From Streptomyces sp. NBC_01142 (GTDB taxonomy: Bacteria; Actinomycetota; Actinomycetes; Streptomycetales; Streptomycetaceae): a stretch of 64,000 nucleotides of DNA. Below the pieces are notes generated by a model that was not told the DNA's origin, did no database searches, and saw only the letters and a program-made list of their open reading frames with translations. Location of the stretch: contig NZ_JAPEOR010000001.1 of assembly GCF_026341125.1 (NCBI RefSeq), forward strand, positions 806,001 to 870,000, written 5' to 3'. Of this stretch, positions 33,866 to 41,807 are shown piece by piece (position 1 is the stretch's first letter; each line of letters starts with the position of its first letter). Made by a program: the position numbers and the translations under genes.

Positions 33866-33909
33866 TGGGTCCCCGGGCCCATGACCGGCGGACCGAGCCG
33901 CCTTAGGGT
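33866..33909 (+). promoter_or_regulatory. 7-2-7 operator and -10 of the prepilin peptidase gene
   Basis: TGGGTCC-CC-GGGCCCA followed by TG (33866-33883), with a -10-like TAGGGT at 33904-33909. GTG 33917 is 8 bases past the -10 and 43.5 from the operator centre, the same geometry as the toxin gene. An extra half-site TGGGCCC lies at 33845-33851. Confidence 0.68.
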
Positions 33910-33916
33910 GAGCACG

Positions 33917-34966
33917 GTGTACGCCACGCTGATCGTCGCCGCCGTTCTCTGGGGTGCCTCCGCCGGGCTGCTCGTCCCGCGCGCCGCGTACCGGCTCTCC
34001 GTCGAGCCGGAGGAGGCGTGGCGCGACGCCTGCCCCGGCGGGCATCGCTTCACCGGGCCGGCGCACGGCTGGCTCGGCGGTGCGCGGTGCGCGGCCTGCG
34101 CTGCGGGAGCGGTCACGCTCGCGGTACCGGCGGCAGGGACGGAAGAGGCGCGGGCCACCCGCACCGATGAGGCCCGGGCCGCCGGTGCGGAACCGGCGGG
34201 GGGTTCCGGTACGGAACGGGCCCGGGGTGCCGGTACGGAACCGGCGCGGGACACCCGCACGCAAGAGGCCCGGCCCATGGACACCGAGGAAGCCCGGCCC
34301 ACGGACACCGAGGAAGCCCGGCGCGCAGACACCGAGGAGCCCCGGTCCTCCGACACTGAGGAGGCCGCCCGGACCACCCGCACGCAAGGGCCCCAGGCCA
34401 CCCCCGAGCAGGAGCCCCTCATCCCTGGGCGCCTCCTCGCACCCGCCGTCACCGCCCTGTCCTGCGCCACCCTTGCCGCCGCCATCGGGCCGCGCCCCGA
34501 GCTGGCCGTATGGGTGCTGCTCGCGCCCCTCGCCGTACTGCTCGCCCTCGTCGACCGCACCGTCCACCGGCTGCCCGACCGGCTGACCCTGCCGCTCGCC
34601 GCCGCGGCTGCCGTCCTCCTCGGGCTCGCCGCGCTGCTCCCCGGCGCCGCCGGCTCCTGGCCCACCGCGCTGCTCGGCGGTCTCACCCTCGGTGCCGCCT
34701 ACTTCGTGCTCTTTCTGATCCACCCGAACGGCATGGGCTTCGGCGACGTCAAACTCGCTCTCTCGCTCGGCGTCGCCCTGGGCTGGTACGGGTGGGCCGT
34801 GCTCTTCACCGGCGCCTTCGCCGGCTTTCTGCTGGGCTCGCTGTACGGGCTGGGGCTGATCGTCCTGCGCCGCGCGAACCGCAAGACCGCGATCCCGTTC
34901 GGCCCGTTCATGATCGTGGGCGCGCTGACGGGCCTGCTGCTCGGCGGCCTCGCGGCAGCTCCGTAG
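33917..34966 (+). CDS. A24 prepilin peptidase with expanded cytoplasmic loop
   Basis: 349 residues. Integral-membrane aspartyl protease that cuts class III prepilins before export. Catalytic Asp213 is in LVDRTVHRLPD and Asp277 in the GxGD motif GMGFGDVKL. A short N-terminal part keeps three cysteines (DACPGGH, ARCAACAAG), a remnant of the zinc region of PilD. Residues about 75-175 are a charged low-complexity insert with an 8-residue repeat (PMDTEEAR, PTDTEEAR, RADTEEPR). Likely substrates are the products at 18362, 18769, 25481 and 29228. GTG 33917 fits a leaderless transcript; GTG 33908 is an alternative. Confidence 0.88.
   Translation: MYATLIVAAVLWGASAGLLVPRAAYRLSVEPEEAWRDACPGGHRFTGPAHGWLGGARCAACAAGAVTLAVPAAGTEEARATRTDEARAAGAEPAGGSGTERARGAGTEPARDTRTQEARPMDTEEARPTDTEEARRADTEEPRSSDTEEAARTTRTQGPQATPEQEPLIPGRLLAPAVTALSCATLAAAIGPRPELAVWVLLAPLAVLLALVDRTVHRLPDRLTLPLAAAAAVLLGLAALLPGAAGSWPTALLGGLTLGAAYFVLFLIHPNGMGFGDVKLALSLGVALGWYGWAVLFTGAFAGFLLGSLYGLGLIVLRRANRKTAIPFGPFMIVGALTGLLLGGLAAAP
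34274..34369 (+). repeat. Four 24-bp tandem repeats in the prepilin peptidase gene
   Basis: Units at 34274, 34298, 34322 and 34346, core GACACCGAGGAAGCCCGG; in frame (8 codons each). They decay from left to right. Confidence 0.88.
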
Positions 34967-35019
34967 CCGCCGCACGTCCGTACAAGACAACGCGCCCGCC
35001 GGTGCGCAGAATTGACCTC

Positions 35020-35415
35020 ATGGAAACCAAGCCGGTCAATCTCACCGAGGCCCTCGCCTCCTTCGACGATGTCTACAGCCCGCGCATCGTGGCCCGGATG
35101 AACGACTACGACGTACGCATCGCCCACACCGCCGGAGAGCATGTCTGGCACGTCCACGAGGACACGGACGAGTTCTTCCTCGTACTCGACGGCCGCTTCG
35201 ACATCGCGCTGCGCAGCGAGGACGGCACCGAGTCCACCGTCGAACTGCACAAGGGCGACACCTTCGTCGTACCGAAGGGCACCGAGCACAAGCCCGCCTC
35301 GCCCGGCGGCTCGATCCTCATGTTCGAGCCGTCCGGTACATCGACGACGGGCGACCGCCACGACGGCGATATCCCCGGCCACGTCGACAGCACCACGGGG
35401 CACACCCTCTCGTGA
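35020..35415 (+). CDS. Cupin-domain protein
   Basis: 131 residues, a single cupin barrel. Motif 1 is HVWHVHEDTDEFFLVLDGRF with the metal-binding histidines and Glu; motif 2 is GDTFVVPKGTEHKPAS. Such small cupins bind a metal and act as isomerases, dioxygenases or ligand sensors. Start ATG 35020. Its stop overlaps the next short frame as GTGA. Confidence 0.88.
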   Translation: METKPVNLTEALASFDDVYSPRIVARMNDYDVRIAHTAGEHVWHVHEDTDEFFLVLDGRFDIALRSEDGTESTVELHKGDTFVVPKGTEHKPASPGGSILMFEPSGTSTTGDRHDGDIPGHVDSTTGHTLS

Positions 35416-35546
35416 CACCTGCCTCGCGTGCGTTCGAAGAGCGTTCTTTCGAAGAGCTCGTCGCGGAGGCGGCAGCCGTCTCCGTCGACGGCTGGGACTT
35501 CGCCACGACGACACGCTTCCTCATCGAGGCGGTCGAGCCCGTCTAG
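35412..35546 (+). pseudogene. Short remnant, perhaps of a methyltransferase gene
   Basis: 44 codons from GTG 35412. RSFEELVAEAAAVSVDGWDF resembles the N-terminus of Streptomyces SAM-dependent methyltransferases, but the frame ends soon after (TRFLIEAVEPV) and no SAM-binding motif follows. It is probably a deleted gene, translated with the cupin. The family call is from memory and weak. Confidence 0.45.
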
Positions 35547-35732
35547 CGCCGGGACCCGCACCGGGCCCGCGCCCGGGTCTGCACGGGGACCCGCGTTCGG
35601 GCCCGCGCCCGGCCCCGCATTCAGACGCGTGTACGGACGAACGCCGAGAGGTGCGGGGCTACCGGGCTACCGAGCTACCGGGTTACGGGCTACGGGACGC
35701 GTCGCCCGGCGCGACTGCATCAGTGCTGCCCC

Positions 35733-36887
35733 TCAGGCATGGGCCCCGACCGTCACCTTCCCCACCGTCAACTCCGGCTTCGCCTCCAGCACTTCACCGA
35801 GTCGCTCCACCTGCCGCTCCAGCTCGCGACGCCGGGCGGCCGTACTCAGCGCGCCGCCGATCGGCTCCACGGTCACCGCGATCCGCCGCCCCGACCGCCG
35901 CTGGTGCCACACTCCGGCGACGGTCCCGTCCACGAGCACCACCGGGAAGTTCCCGGCCTGCCCGCCGGCCAGCGCCCGCTCGTAGGCATCGCCGGGAAAG
36001 AGCAGCTCCCGCGGCTGCGAGGCGATGATGTACGCGTCGAAGTACGGCAGCAGCCGCACACCCCGCGCCGGCTCCTCCCCGAACGCGGTATCGCCCGCCG
36101 CCACCCACGCCGGGCCGCCCTCGAACGCCACCTCCTCGATCCGCCCCTCGCTCGTCAGGGAAGCGAACAGCCCGGCAGCCCACCCCTTCGGCGCGGCCAG
36201 CCACTTGGCGAAGTGCTGCGGTGTCGCGGGCCCGTACGCGTACACATAGCGGTGTACGAGTTCGTCGAGCGCGGCCGGTCCGTCCATCGGTGTGACACCG
36301 GGGCTGGTGTACGTCGCCCTGCGGCCGCGGTTGGGCGCGAAGCGGAGCACCCCGCGGTGTGCGGCCGTGTGCATCGACTGCCGCCAGCGCGGCCACTCGC
36401 CTTGGAAGGCCTCGAACCCCGGATCCCTGGCCCACGGGCCGGTGCGCTCGACGATCGCCTCGGTCAGTTCGTCGATGGTGAGTTCGGCATCCGCGAGGGC
36501 GTCCCCGACGGCGGCGACGATCTGATCCGTCTGCTCGCCGGTCAGGCGCAGACCGGCGGGCATGGTGTTCGGGCCGGCGGGGATCGCGGACAGTGCCCCG
36601 GTCCACATCGGCAGATCGGCCGCCGGCAGCAGATGGACGGTGCCGCGGGGGCCGTACGTCTTCACCAGGCTGCTGTCCGTCCACAGCGCCTCGCGTACAT
36701 CGGAGCGGGTGGAGCCGCCCGCCAGCCGCAGCGCGACGGACGCCTCGGCGGCGGACAGCACCTGTGCATGCGCGCCGAGCATGGCGCCGGTGATCTCGGC
36801 GGGGGAGCGCTCGGCGGGGGCGGCGAGCCCCTGCCGCATCAGGCGGCGGGCGTTGGCCTGGGTCCACGTCACAGTGCGCGTCGTCAT
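35733..36887 (-). CDS. Winged-helix (HTH_42/AlkZ-like) DNA-binding protein
   Basis: 384 residues of the HTH_42 superfamily, which includes the AlkZ/YcaQ DNA glycosylases. Family marks are LMRQGLAAP near the N-terminus, TYGPRGTVHLLPAAD, and the C-terminal YFDAYIIASQPRELLFP and VLVDGTVAGVWHQRR. Three winged helices are expected. Some members unhook alkylated or crosslinked bases; whether this one does is not visible. Single gene, minus strand. Confidence 0.85.
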   Translation of the reverse strand: MTTRTVTWTQANARRLMRQGLAAPAERSPAEITGAMLGAHAQVLSAAEASVALRLAGGSTRSDVREALWTDSSLVKTYGPRGTVHLLPAADLPMWTGALSAIPAGPNTMPAGLRLTGEQTDQIVAAVGDALADAELTIDELTEAIVERTGPWARDPGFEAFQGEWPRWRQSMHTAAHRGVLRFAPNRGRRATYTSPGVTPMDGPAALDELVHRYVYAYGPATPQHFAKWLAAPKGWAAGLFASLTSEGRIEEVAFEGGPAWVAAGDTAFGEEPARGVRLLPYFDAYIIASQPRELLFPGDAYERALAGGQAGNFPVVLVDGTVAGVWHQRRSGRRIAVTVEPIGGALSTAARRRELERQVERLGEVLEAKPELTVGKVTVGAHA

Positions 36888-36950
36888 ACGGCCGACTCTA
36901 GGATCGATATAGGTCAGATTCTGGCCGCATTCTCCGAGGGGAGCGCTGCT

Positions 36951-37004
36951 GGAATCACCGGAATCACCGGAATCCCGGGAATCACCGGAATCGCAGGCAT
37001 CGCT
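36951..37004 (+). repeat. 9-bp degenerate tandem repeat
   Basis: Six copies of GGAATCACC or near variants in the gap between the divergent winged-helix and HxlR genes, about 65 bases before the HxlR start. Confidence 0.8.
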
Positions 37005-37069
37005 GCTGACACCCGTAAAAATGGTGTACTGGTGGAACGGTAAGTATTGCTCTCGCCCGAGGAGTTGTG

Positions 37070-37423
37070 GTGGCCAAGGTAAGGACTTCCTACAGCTGCG
37101 GTCTCGACGCGGCGGTCGACGTCGTCGGCGGAAAGTGGAAGCCGCTCATCCTGTGGGCGCTGCACGACGGGACGCACCGATTCGGGGAGCTGAAGCGCCA
37201 TGTGGCCGGTGTCAGCGAGAAGATGCTGATCCAGCAGCTGCGCGAGCTGGAGGCGGACGGCATCGTGCACCGCGAGGTGTACCGGGAGGTCCCGCCCCGC
37301 GTCGAGTACTCCCTCACCGAGCTCGGTCAGGCCCTCAACACCGCCCTGCTGCCCCTGGGTGAATGGGGCGACACCTTCATGGCGCAGATTCTCGCCAACA
37401 AGGTGAAGGGGGCCACGGCCTGA
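37070..37423 (+). CDS. HxlR-family transcriptional regulator
   Basis: 117-residue winged-helix dimer. SCGLDAAVDVVGGKWKPLIL and FGELKRHVAGVSEKMLIQQL carry the family signature; the single N-terminal Cys is the one that senses aldehydes or oxidants in some members. A pair of GTGs lies at 37067 and 37070; the second sits 5 bases from AGGAG and is preferred. The target is unknown; the convergent aldo/keto reductase is a possible one. Confidence 0.9.
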   Translation: MAKVRTSYSCGLDAAVDVVGGKWKPLILWALHDGTHRFGELKRHVAGVSEKMLIQQLRELEADGIVHREVYREVPPRVEYSLTELGQALNTALLPLGEWGDTFMAQILANKVKGATA

Positions 37424-37648
37424 GGGCCGGTCGGGTGAATCCGTCGTGGGCGAACGGGCCGTCAATGTGGCGCCCACGCCCGCGCGTCCCTCTTGGGAGG
37501 TGCGGCCCCGGACGGGCGCAAGGCCGGGACCAGCCACTTTCCGGGCCCACGGGACGGCGCCCCCGCTGTCCGCCGCATTCGGAGCGTAATTACGGCATGG
37601 CGTGGCACACGGCACCACTTACGAAGGGTTATGGTGGAAACCCCCCCT
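37424..37648 (+). other. Gap between HxlR gene and the C-rich hairpin
   Basis: No gene seen. The end (37602-37648) has TTATGGT and a C7 run just before the hairpin at 37649, which could be the promoter and 5' end of a small RNA. Confidence 0.4.
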
Positions 37649-37689
37649 CGGGCCGGTCCGTATCCCCCCCACGGACCGGCCCGTTTTTT
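37649..37689 (+). terminator. Hairpin with C7 loop and T-run; possible 3' end of a small RNA
   Basis: Perfect 13-bp stem (37649-37661 with 37671-37683), loop ATCCCCCCC, then six T: the only classical T-run terminator in the window. Another C7 run precedes the stem (37641-37647). Two C-runs of six or more near a terminator recall the actinobacterial 6C RNA, although only the second C-run is clearly in a hairpin loop. It may equally be the terminator of the HxlR gene. Confidence 0.7.
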
Positions 37690-37786
37690 CTCCGGTCGAC
37701 TCCCCGGCAGTTCCCCGCATGCTCTCCGGTCTTCGATTCCGGCTTCGTTTCCGGCTTCGTCTCCGGCTGCTTCCGCGGGGGTCCGC

Positions 37787-38824
37787 TCAGCTCCGCCCGG
37801 CCCAGATGTTCGTGCCCGCGGTGTCCACGGCGAAGGTGTCGATCTCCTTCAACTCCTCGGCACTCAGGGGCGGTCCGGCCAGCGCCGCGACGTTCTCCTC
37901 CAGCTGCTGCACACTGGAGGCGCCGATCAGTGCGGAGGTCATCCGCTCGTCCCGCAGCACCCAGGCGATCGCCAGCTGGGCGAGGGACTGCCCGCGCCGG
38001 GCCGCGATGTCGTTCAGTCCGTTCAGCCGCCGTACGACATCGCCGGAGAGCAGATCCGGGTCCAGGGACTTGCCCTGCGTGGCCCGCGAGCCCTCGGGGA
38101 TGCCCTTGAGGTACTTGCCGGTGAGCAGGCCCTGGGCGAGCGGCACGAAGGAGATGCAGCCCATGCCGGCGCCCTCCAGCGTGTCGAGGAGCCCGTCGTC
38201 CTCGATCCAGCGGTTGATCATGGAGTACGAGGGCTGGTGGATGAGAGCCGGGACGCCCATCTCCTTCAGCAGCCGGGCCGCCTCGTCGGTCTGCTCCGCG
38301 TTGTACGACGACACACCCACGTACAGCGCCTTGCCCTGCTTCACGGCGGAGGCCAGAGCGCCCATCGTCTCTTCGAGCGGGGTGTGCGGGTCGAAGCGGT
38401 GGGAGTAGAAGATGTCGACGTAGTCCACTCCCATCCGCTTCAGGGACGCGTCGAGCGAGGAGAGCAGGTACTTCCGCGAACCCCACTCGCCGTAGGGCCC
38501 GGGGTGCATGAAATAGCCCGCCTTGGTCGAAATGACCAGTTCGTCACGGTAGGGGGCAAAATCCTGAGCAAAGAGCTTGCCGAAGTTGAGCTCGGCGGAA
38601 CCGGGCGGCGGACCGTAGTTGTTCGCCAGGTCGAAGTGCGTCACACCCAGGTCGAAGGCGCGGCGCAGGATCGCGCGCTGCGAGTCGAGGGCGCGGTCGT
38701 CGCCGAAGTTGTGCCAGAGGCCGAGGGAGAGCGCGGGGAGCTTGAGCCCGGAGCGGCCGGTACGGCGGTACTCCATCGCCTCGTAGCGGTTCGCGTCTGC
38801 TCGGTAGGAAGGGGAATCAGTCAC
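37787..38824 (-). CDS. Aldo/keto reductase (YghZ/GPR-like)
   Basis: 345-residue NADPH-dependent reductase with the (beta/alpha)8 fold. MEYRRTGRSGLKLPALSLGLWHNFG, the catalytic FDLANNYG (Asp, Tyr), STKAGY (Lys) and DIFYSHRFDPHTP (His) match the AKR14 group, whose E. coli member reduces L-glyceraldehyde 3-phosphate and methylglyoxal. Start ATG 38824. Single gene. Confidence 0.92.
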   Translation of the reverse strand: MTDSPSYRADANRYEAMEYRRTGRSGLKLPALSLGLWHNFGDDRALDSQRAILRRAFDLGVTHFDLANNYGPPPGSAELNFGKLFAQDFAPYRDELVISTKAGYFMHPGPYGEWGSRKYLLSSLDASLKRMGVDYVDIFYSHRFDPHTPLEETMGALASAVKQGKALYVGVSSYNAEQTDEAARLLKEMGVPALIHQPSYSMINRWIEDDGLLDTLEGAGMGCISFVPLAQGLLTGKYLKGIPEGSRATQGKSLDPDLLSGDVVRRLNGLNDIAARRGQSLAQLAIAWVLRDERMTSALIGASSVQQLEENVAALAGPPLSAEELKEIDTFAVDTAGTNIWAGRS

Positions 38825-38931
38825 GCATCCCTTGCTATCACGGACTTGTGACAGGCCGGGTTGGGCCGCCGTGGCCGGTGCGCAGTAGTGTGGCGCCCTC
38901 GGGGAACGCCGCCATGGAGGGGTTAAGAACA

Positions 38932-39693
38932 GTGAACCTGCGCGACCTGGTGTACGGGCTCTACGCGCGCCGGGTGGAGGGCCGCCTCGACCACGCCCAG
39001 GTGCCCAAGCACATCGGCGTCATCCTCGACGGCAACCGTCGCTGGGCCAAGGCATCGGGCGGTACGGCCGCGCAGGGCCACAAGGCCGGAGCCGACAAGA
39101 TCTCCGAGTTTCTCGGCTGGTGCCACGAGACCGATGTCAGGGTCGTCACGCTGTGGATGCTGTCCACGGACAACTTCGACCGGCCCGAGGAGGAGCTGAT
39201 TCCGCTCCTCGGCATCATCGAGGACACGGTGCGCGGCCTCGCCGCGGACGGCCGCTGGCGCGTGCACCACGTGGGCACGCTGGACCTGCTGCCCGACCGC
39301 ACCCAGTCCGTACTGAAGGAAGCCGAGCAGGCCACCGCCGGTATCGACGGAATACTCGTGAATGTCGCGGTGGGCTACGGCGGCCGCCAGGAGATCGCGG
39401 ACGCCGTACGCTCCCTGCTCCTGGAGCACGCCGACAAGGGCACGAGCTTCGAGGAGCTCGCCGAGATCGTCGACGTCGAGCACATCTCCGAGCACCTCTA
39501 CACGCGCGGGCAGCCCGATCCCGACCTCGTCATCCGCACCAGCGGCGAGCAGCGTCTGTCCGGATTCATGCTCTGGCAGAGCGCCCACTCGGAGTACTAC
39601 TTCTGCGAAGTCTTCTGGCCGGCCTTCCGCAAGGTCGACTTCCTGCGCGCGCTGCGCGACTACGCGGCGCGCCACCGCCGCTACGGCTCCTGA
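38932..39693 (+). CDS. uppS: Cis-prenyl diphosphate synthase (UppS-like)
   Basis: 253 residues. HIGVILDGNRRWAK holds the catalytic Asp; TLWMLSTDNFDRPEEE and the C-terminal IRTSGEQRLSGFMLWQSAHSE are the other conserved regions. It condenses isopentenyl diphosphate units to make polyprenyl diphosphate lipid carriers for wall synthesis. Streptomyces often carry two such genes, one for shorter chains; chain length is not visible here. GTG 38932 follows GGAGGGG by about 10 bases; ATG 38914 is an alternative. Confidence 0.93.
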   Translation: MNLRDLVYGLYARRVEGRLDHAQVPKHIGVILDGNRRWAKASGGTAAQGHKAGADKISEFLGWCHETDVRVVTLWMLSTDNFDRPEEELIPLLGIIEDTVRGLAADGRWRVHHVGTLDLLPDRTQSVLKEAEQATAGIDGILVNVAVGYGGRQEIADAVRSLLLEHADKGTSFEELAEIVDVEHISEHLYTRGQPDPDLVIRTSGEQRLSGFMLWQSAHSEYYFCEVFWPAFRKVDFLRALRDYAARHRRYGS

Positions 39694-40097
39694 CCTCCGG
39701 ATAACCTCTCCCGGCCTCCTGATCCCGGCTGACCTCCGCCGATCCCTGTCGGCCTCCGCCGGCCTCAGCGGACGTCCGAGGCGGCGTACGTCGCTGTCTG
39801 TTCACCCGTCCGTCGTCATATGCCATGGCATGGCTGCGCATGTTCGAGGGAATACCCCTTTCAGGTCGACGTCCGATCCACGAACGTCGTATCTCAGTGA
39901 GTGGCCGAGACCACTCACCCGGGAGGCCCTTTGCACACGAAGGACCGCACCCCTGGTGCGGACCCCGCGGAGGGCCGGAGCTCGGCCCGCGCATCGTGGC
40001 CCGAGCCCGGCCCGTCCCCTGCTTCGGCGGGGACACCCCATGGCCCGCGACAGCCGTCGCACCGCCGACCTCAGCCGAGGGGGTACGTCCTTCCGTG
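39694..40097 (+). promoter_or_regulatory. Long leader of the PhoH gene with three hairpins
   Basis: 404 bases without a supported gene. Three perfect inverted repeats follow one another: GTGAGTGG/CCACTCAC (39897-39918), CCGCACC/GGTGCGG (39945-39961) and GGGCCG/CGGCCC (39972-39988). The first could end the uppS transcript; the row suggests a structured mRNA leader. Confidence 0.4.
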
Positions 40098-41417
40098 GTG
40101 AACAGCACAAAGCGCCGCATGCCCGACAGGCGCACCTACGTTCTCGACACCAGCGTCCTGCTGGCCGATCCCAGCGCCCTGACCCGTTTCGAGGAGCATG
40201 AAGTCGTGCTCCCGATCGTGGTGATCACGGAGCTGGAGGCCAAGAGGCACCATCCGGAGCTCGGCTATTTCGCCCGTCAGGCGCTGCGCCTGCTGGACGA
40301 CTTCCGTATCCGGTTCGGCCGCCTCGACGCCCCCATCCCGCTGGGCGACCTGGGCGGCACGCTGCGTGTCGAGCTCAACCACTCCGATCCCGGCGTCCTT
40401 CCGGCCGGCTTCCGATTGGGGGACAACGACTCACGGATTCTGGCGGTTGCGCGCAATCTGCAGGCCGAGGGGTACGACGTCACCGTCGTCTCGAAGGACC
40501 TGCCTCTCCGTATCAAGGCCTCGTCCGTCGGCCTGCTGGCCGAGGAGTACCGGGCGGAGCTGGCCATCACCGACTCCGGCTGGACCGGTATGGCCGAACT
40601 GCCCCTTTCCGCCGAACAGGTGGACCTGCTGTACGGCGAGGAGACGCTGTACGTTCCCGAGGTGGCGGAACTGCCCGTCCACACCGGTCTGGTCCTGCAG
40701 TCCGAGCGCGGCAAGGCGCTGGGCCGCGTCTCGGTCGAGGGCAACGTCAAGCTGGTGCGAGGCGACCGTGAGGCCTTCGGCATCCACGGACGCAGCGCCG
40801 AGCAGCGCATCGCCCTCGATCTGCTGCTCGACCCGGACGTCGGCATCGTCTCGCTGGGCGGCCGGGCCGGCACCGGCAAGTCGGCGCTGGCGCTCTGCGC
40901 GGGCCTCGAGGCGGTCCTGGAGCGCAGGCAGCATCAGAAGGTGATGGTCTTCCGGCCGTTGTACGCCGTGGGCGGGCAGGAGCTCGGCTATCTGCCGGGC
41001 ACCGAGGCCGAGAAGATGAGCCCCTGGGCGCAGGCGGTCTTCGACACTCTCTCGGCCGTGGCGGGCCGTGAAGTGATCGAGGAGGTGCTGGGACGCGGCA
41101 TGCTCGAGGTGCTGCCGCTCACCCACATCCGCGGCCGCTCGCTGCACGACGCGTTCGTCATCGTCGACGAGGCCCAGTCCCTGGAGCGGAACGTCCTGTT
41201 GACTGTTCTGTCCCGTATCGGGGCGAATTCCCGGGTTGTCCTGACGCATGACGTGGCACAACGGGACAATCTCCGCGTCGGCCGCTATGACGGAGTCGTT
41301 GCCGTCGTCGAGAAGTTGAAGGGCCATCCGCTCTTCGCGCACGTCACCCTCACCCGCTCCGAGCGTTCGCAGATCGCCGCGCTCGTGACCGAAATGCTGG
41401 AGGAAGGGCAGATCTAG
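40098..41417 (+). CDS. PhoH-family ATPase with N-terminal PIN domain
   Basis: 439 residues (PhoH2 type). The PIN domain (about 8-145) has [22 protein letters not shown] and [12 protein letters not shown] with the acidic RNase residues. The PhoH ATPase domain (about 230-430) has Walker [12 protein letters not shown] and Walker [11 protein letters not shown]. PhoH2 proteins unwind and cut RNA. GTG 40098 (or 40095) is chosen because the conserved [17 protein letters not shown] follows it. A hairpin lies after the stop. Confidence 0.92.
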   Translation: MNSTKRRMPDRRTYVLDTSVLLADPSALTRFEEHEVVLPIVVITELEAKRHHPELGYFARQALRLLDDFRIRFGRLDAPIPLGDLGGTLRVELNHSDPGVLPAGFRLGDNDSRILAVARNLQAEGYDVTVVSKDLPLRIKASSVGLLAEEYRAELAITDSGWTGMAELPLSAEQVDLLYGEETLYVPEVAELPVHTGLVLQSERGKALGRVSVEGNVKLVRGDREAFGIHGRSAEQRIALDLLLDPDVGIVSLGGRAGTGKSALALCAGLEAVLERRQHQKVMVFRPLYAVGGQELGYLPGTEAEKMSPWAQAVFDTLSAVAGREVIEEVLGRGMLEVLPLTHIRGRSLHDAFVIVDEAQSLERNVLLTVLSRIGANSRVVLTHDVAQRDNLRVGRYDGVVAVVEKLKGHPLFAHVTLTRSERSQIAALVTEMLEEGQI

Positions 41418-41435
41418 CACGGAATGAGGCAGTTG

Positions 41436-41475
41436 GCGCCGCCCGGCGGAACGCAAGAGCGTAGCCGGGCGGCGC
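41436..41475 (+). terminator. Terminator after the PhoH gene
   Basis: Perfect 12-bp stem GCGCCGCCCGGC/GCCGGGCGGCGC with an inner ACGC-AAGA-GCGT hairpin, 18 bases after the stop. Confidence 0.78.
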
Positions 41476-41518
41476 TGTGCTGTCCGCCCGTTTCCTCAAA
41501 ACCCCTGGCGCAAACGAG

Positions 41519-41807
41519 GTGTGAGCTTTCACACGGTACGAAGAATTGCCTTGCGGCCTCGGCGTCGGGCAGAGTCTTGCTTCCGTCAGGCCCCGCATAC
41601 GACACACGAGCACCTCCAAAGGTGCACAGCACCACACAACTCAAGACTTGCCGTCGTATGCCGCCCGCGAGCACTACGCGGCACTCCCGCAGGGGAGTTG
41701 CCCATCGGGCCCGCGCCTCCCGTGACCCAAGCAGTGGGGAGGCCAGCGTCAGGGGCACGATTGCGCCCGCGAGGTCACCTATGCGGGTGTCGCTGGAAGG
41801 AAACCGT
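41519..41807 (+). promoter_or_regulatory. Promoter and structured leader of the transglycosylase gene
   Basis: GTGTGA-GCTT-TCACAC at 41519-41534 fits the loose Streptomyces Crp pattern GTG-N8-CAC. Downstream, GCATACGAC (41595-41603) pairs with GTCGTATGC (41653-41661) around the hairpin GCACCT-CCAA-AGGTGC (41610-41625). AGTCTTG (41573-41579) could pair with CAAGACT (41642-41648), giving a pseudoknot. A riboswitch-like leader is likely. I cannot see the hallmark of the c-di-AMP (ydaO) class known for wall-hydrolase genes. Confidence 0.5.

Noticed and set aside
41476..41807. c-di-AMP (ydaO) riboswitch before the transglycosylase
   Set aside because: The gene type fits, but I cannot find the conserved GGGGTGAATC and CCGTCAGCTAACC-like segments; kept only as an unassigned structured leader.
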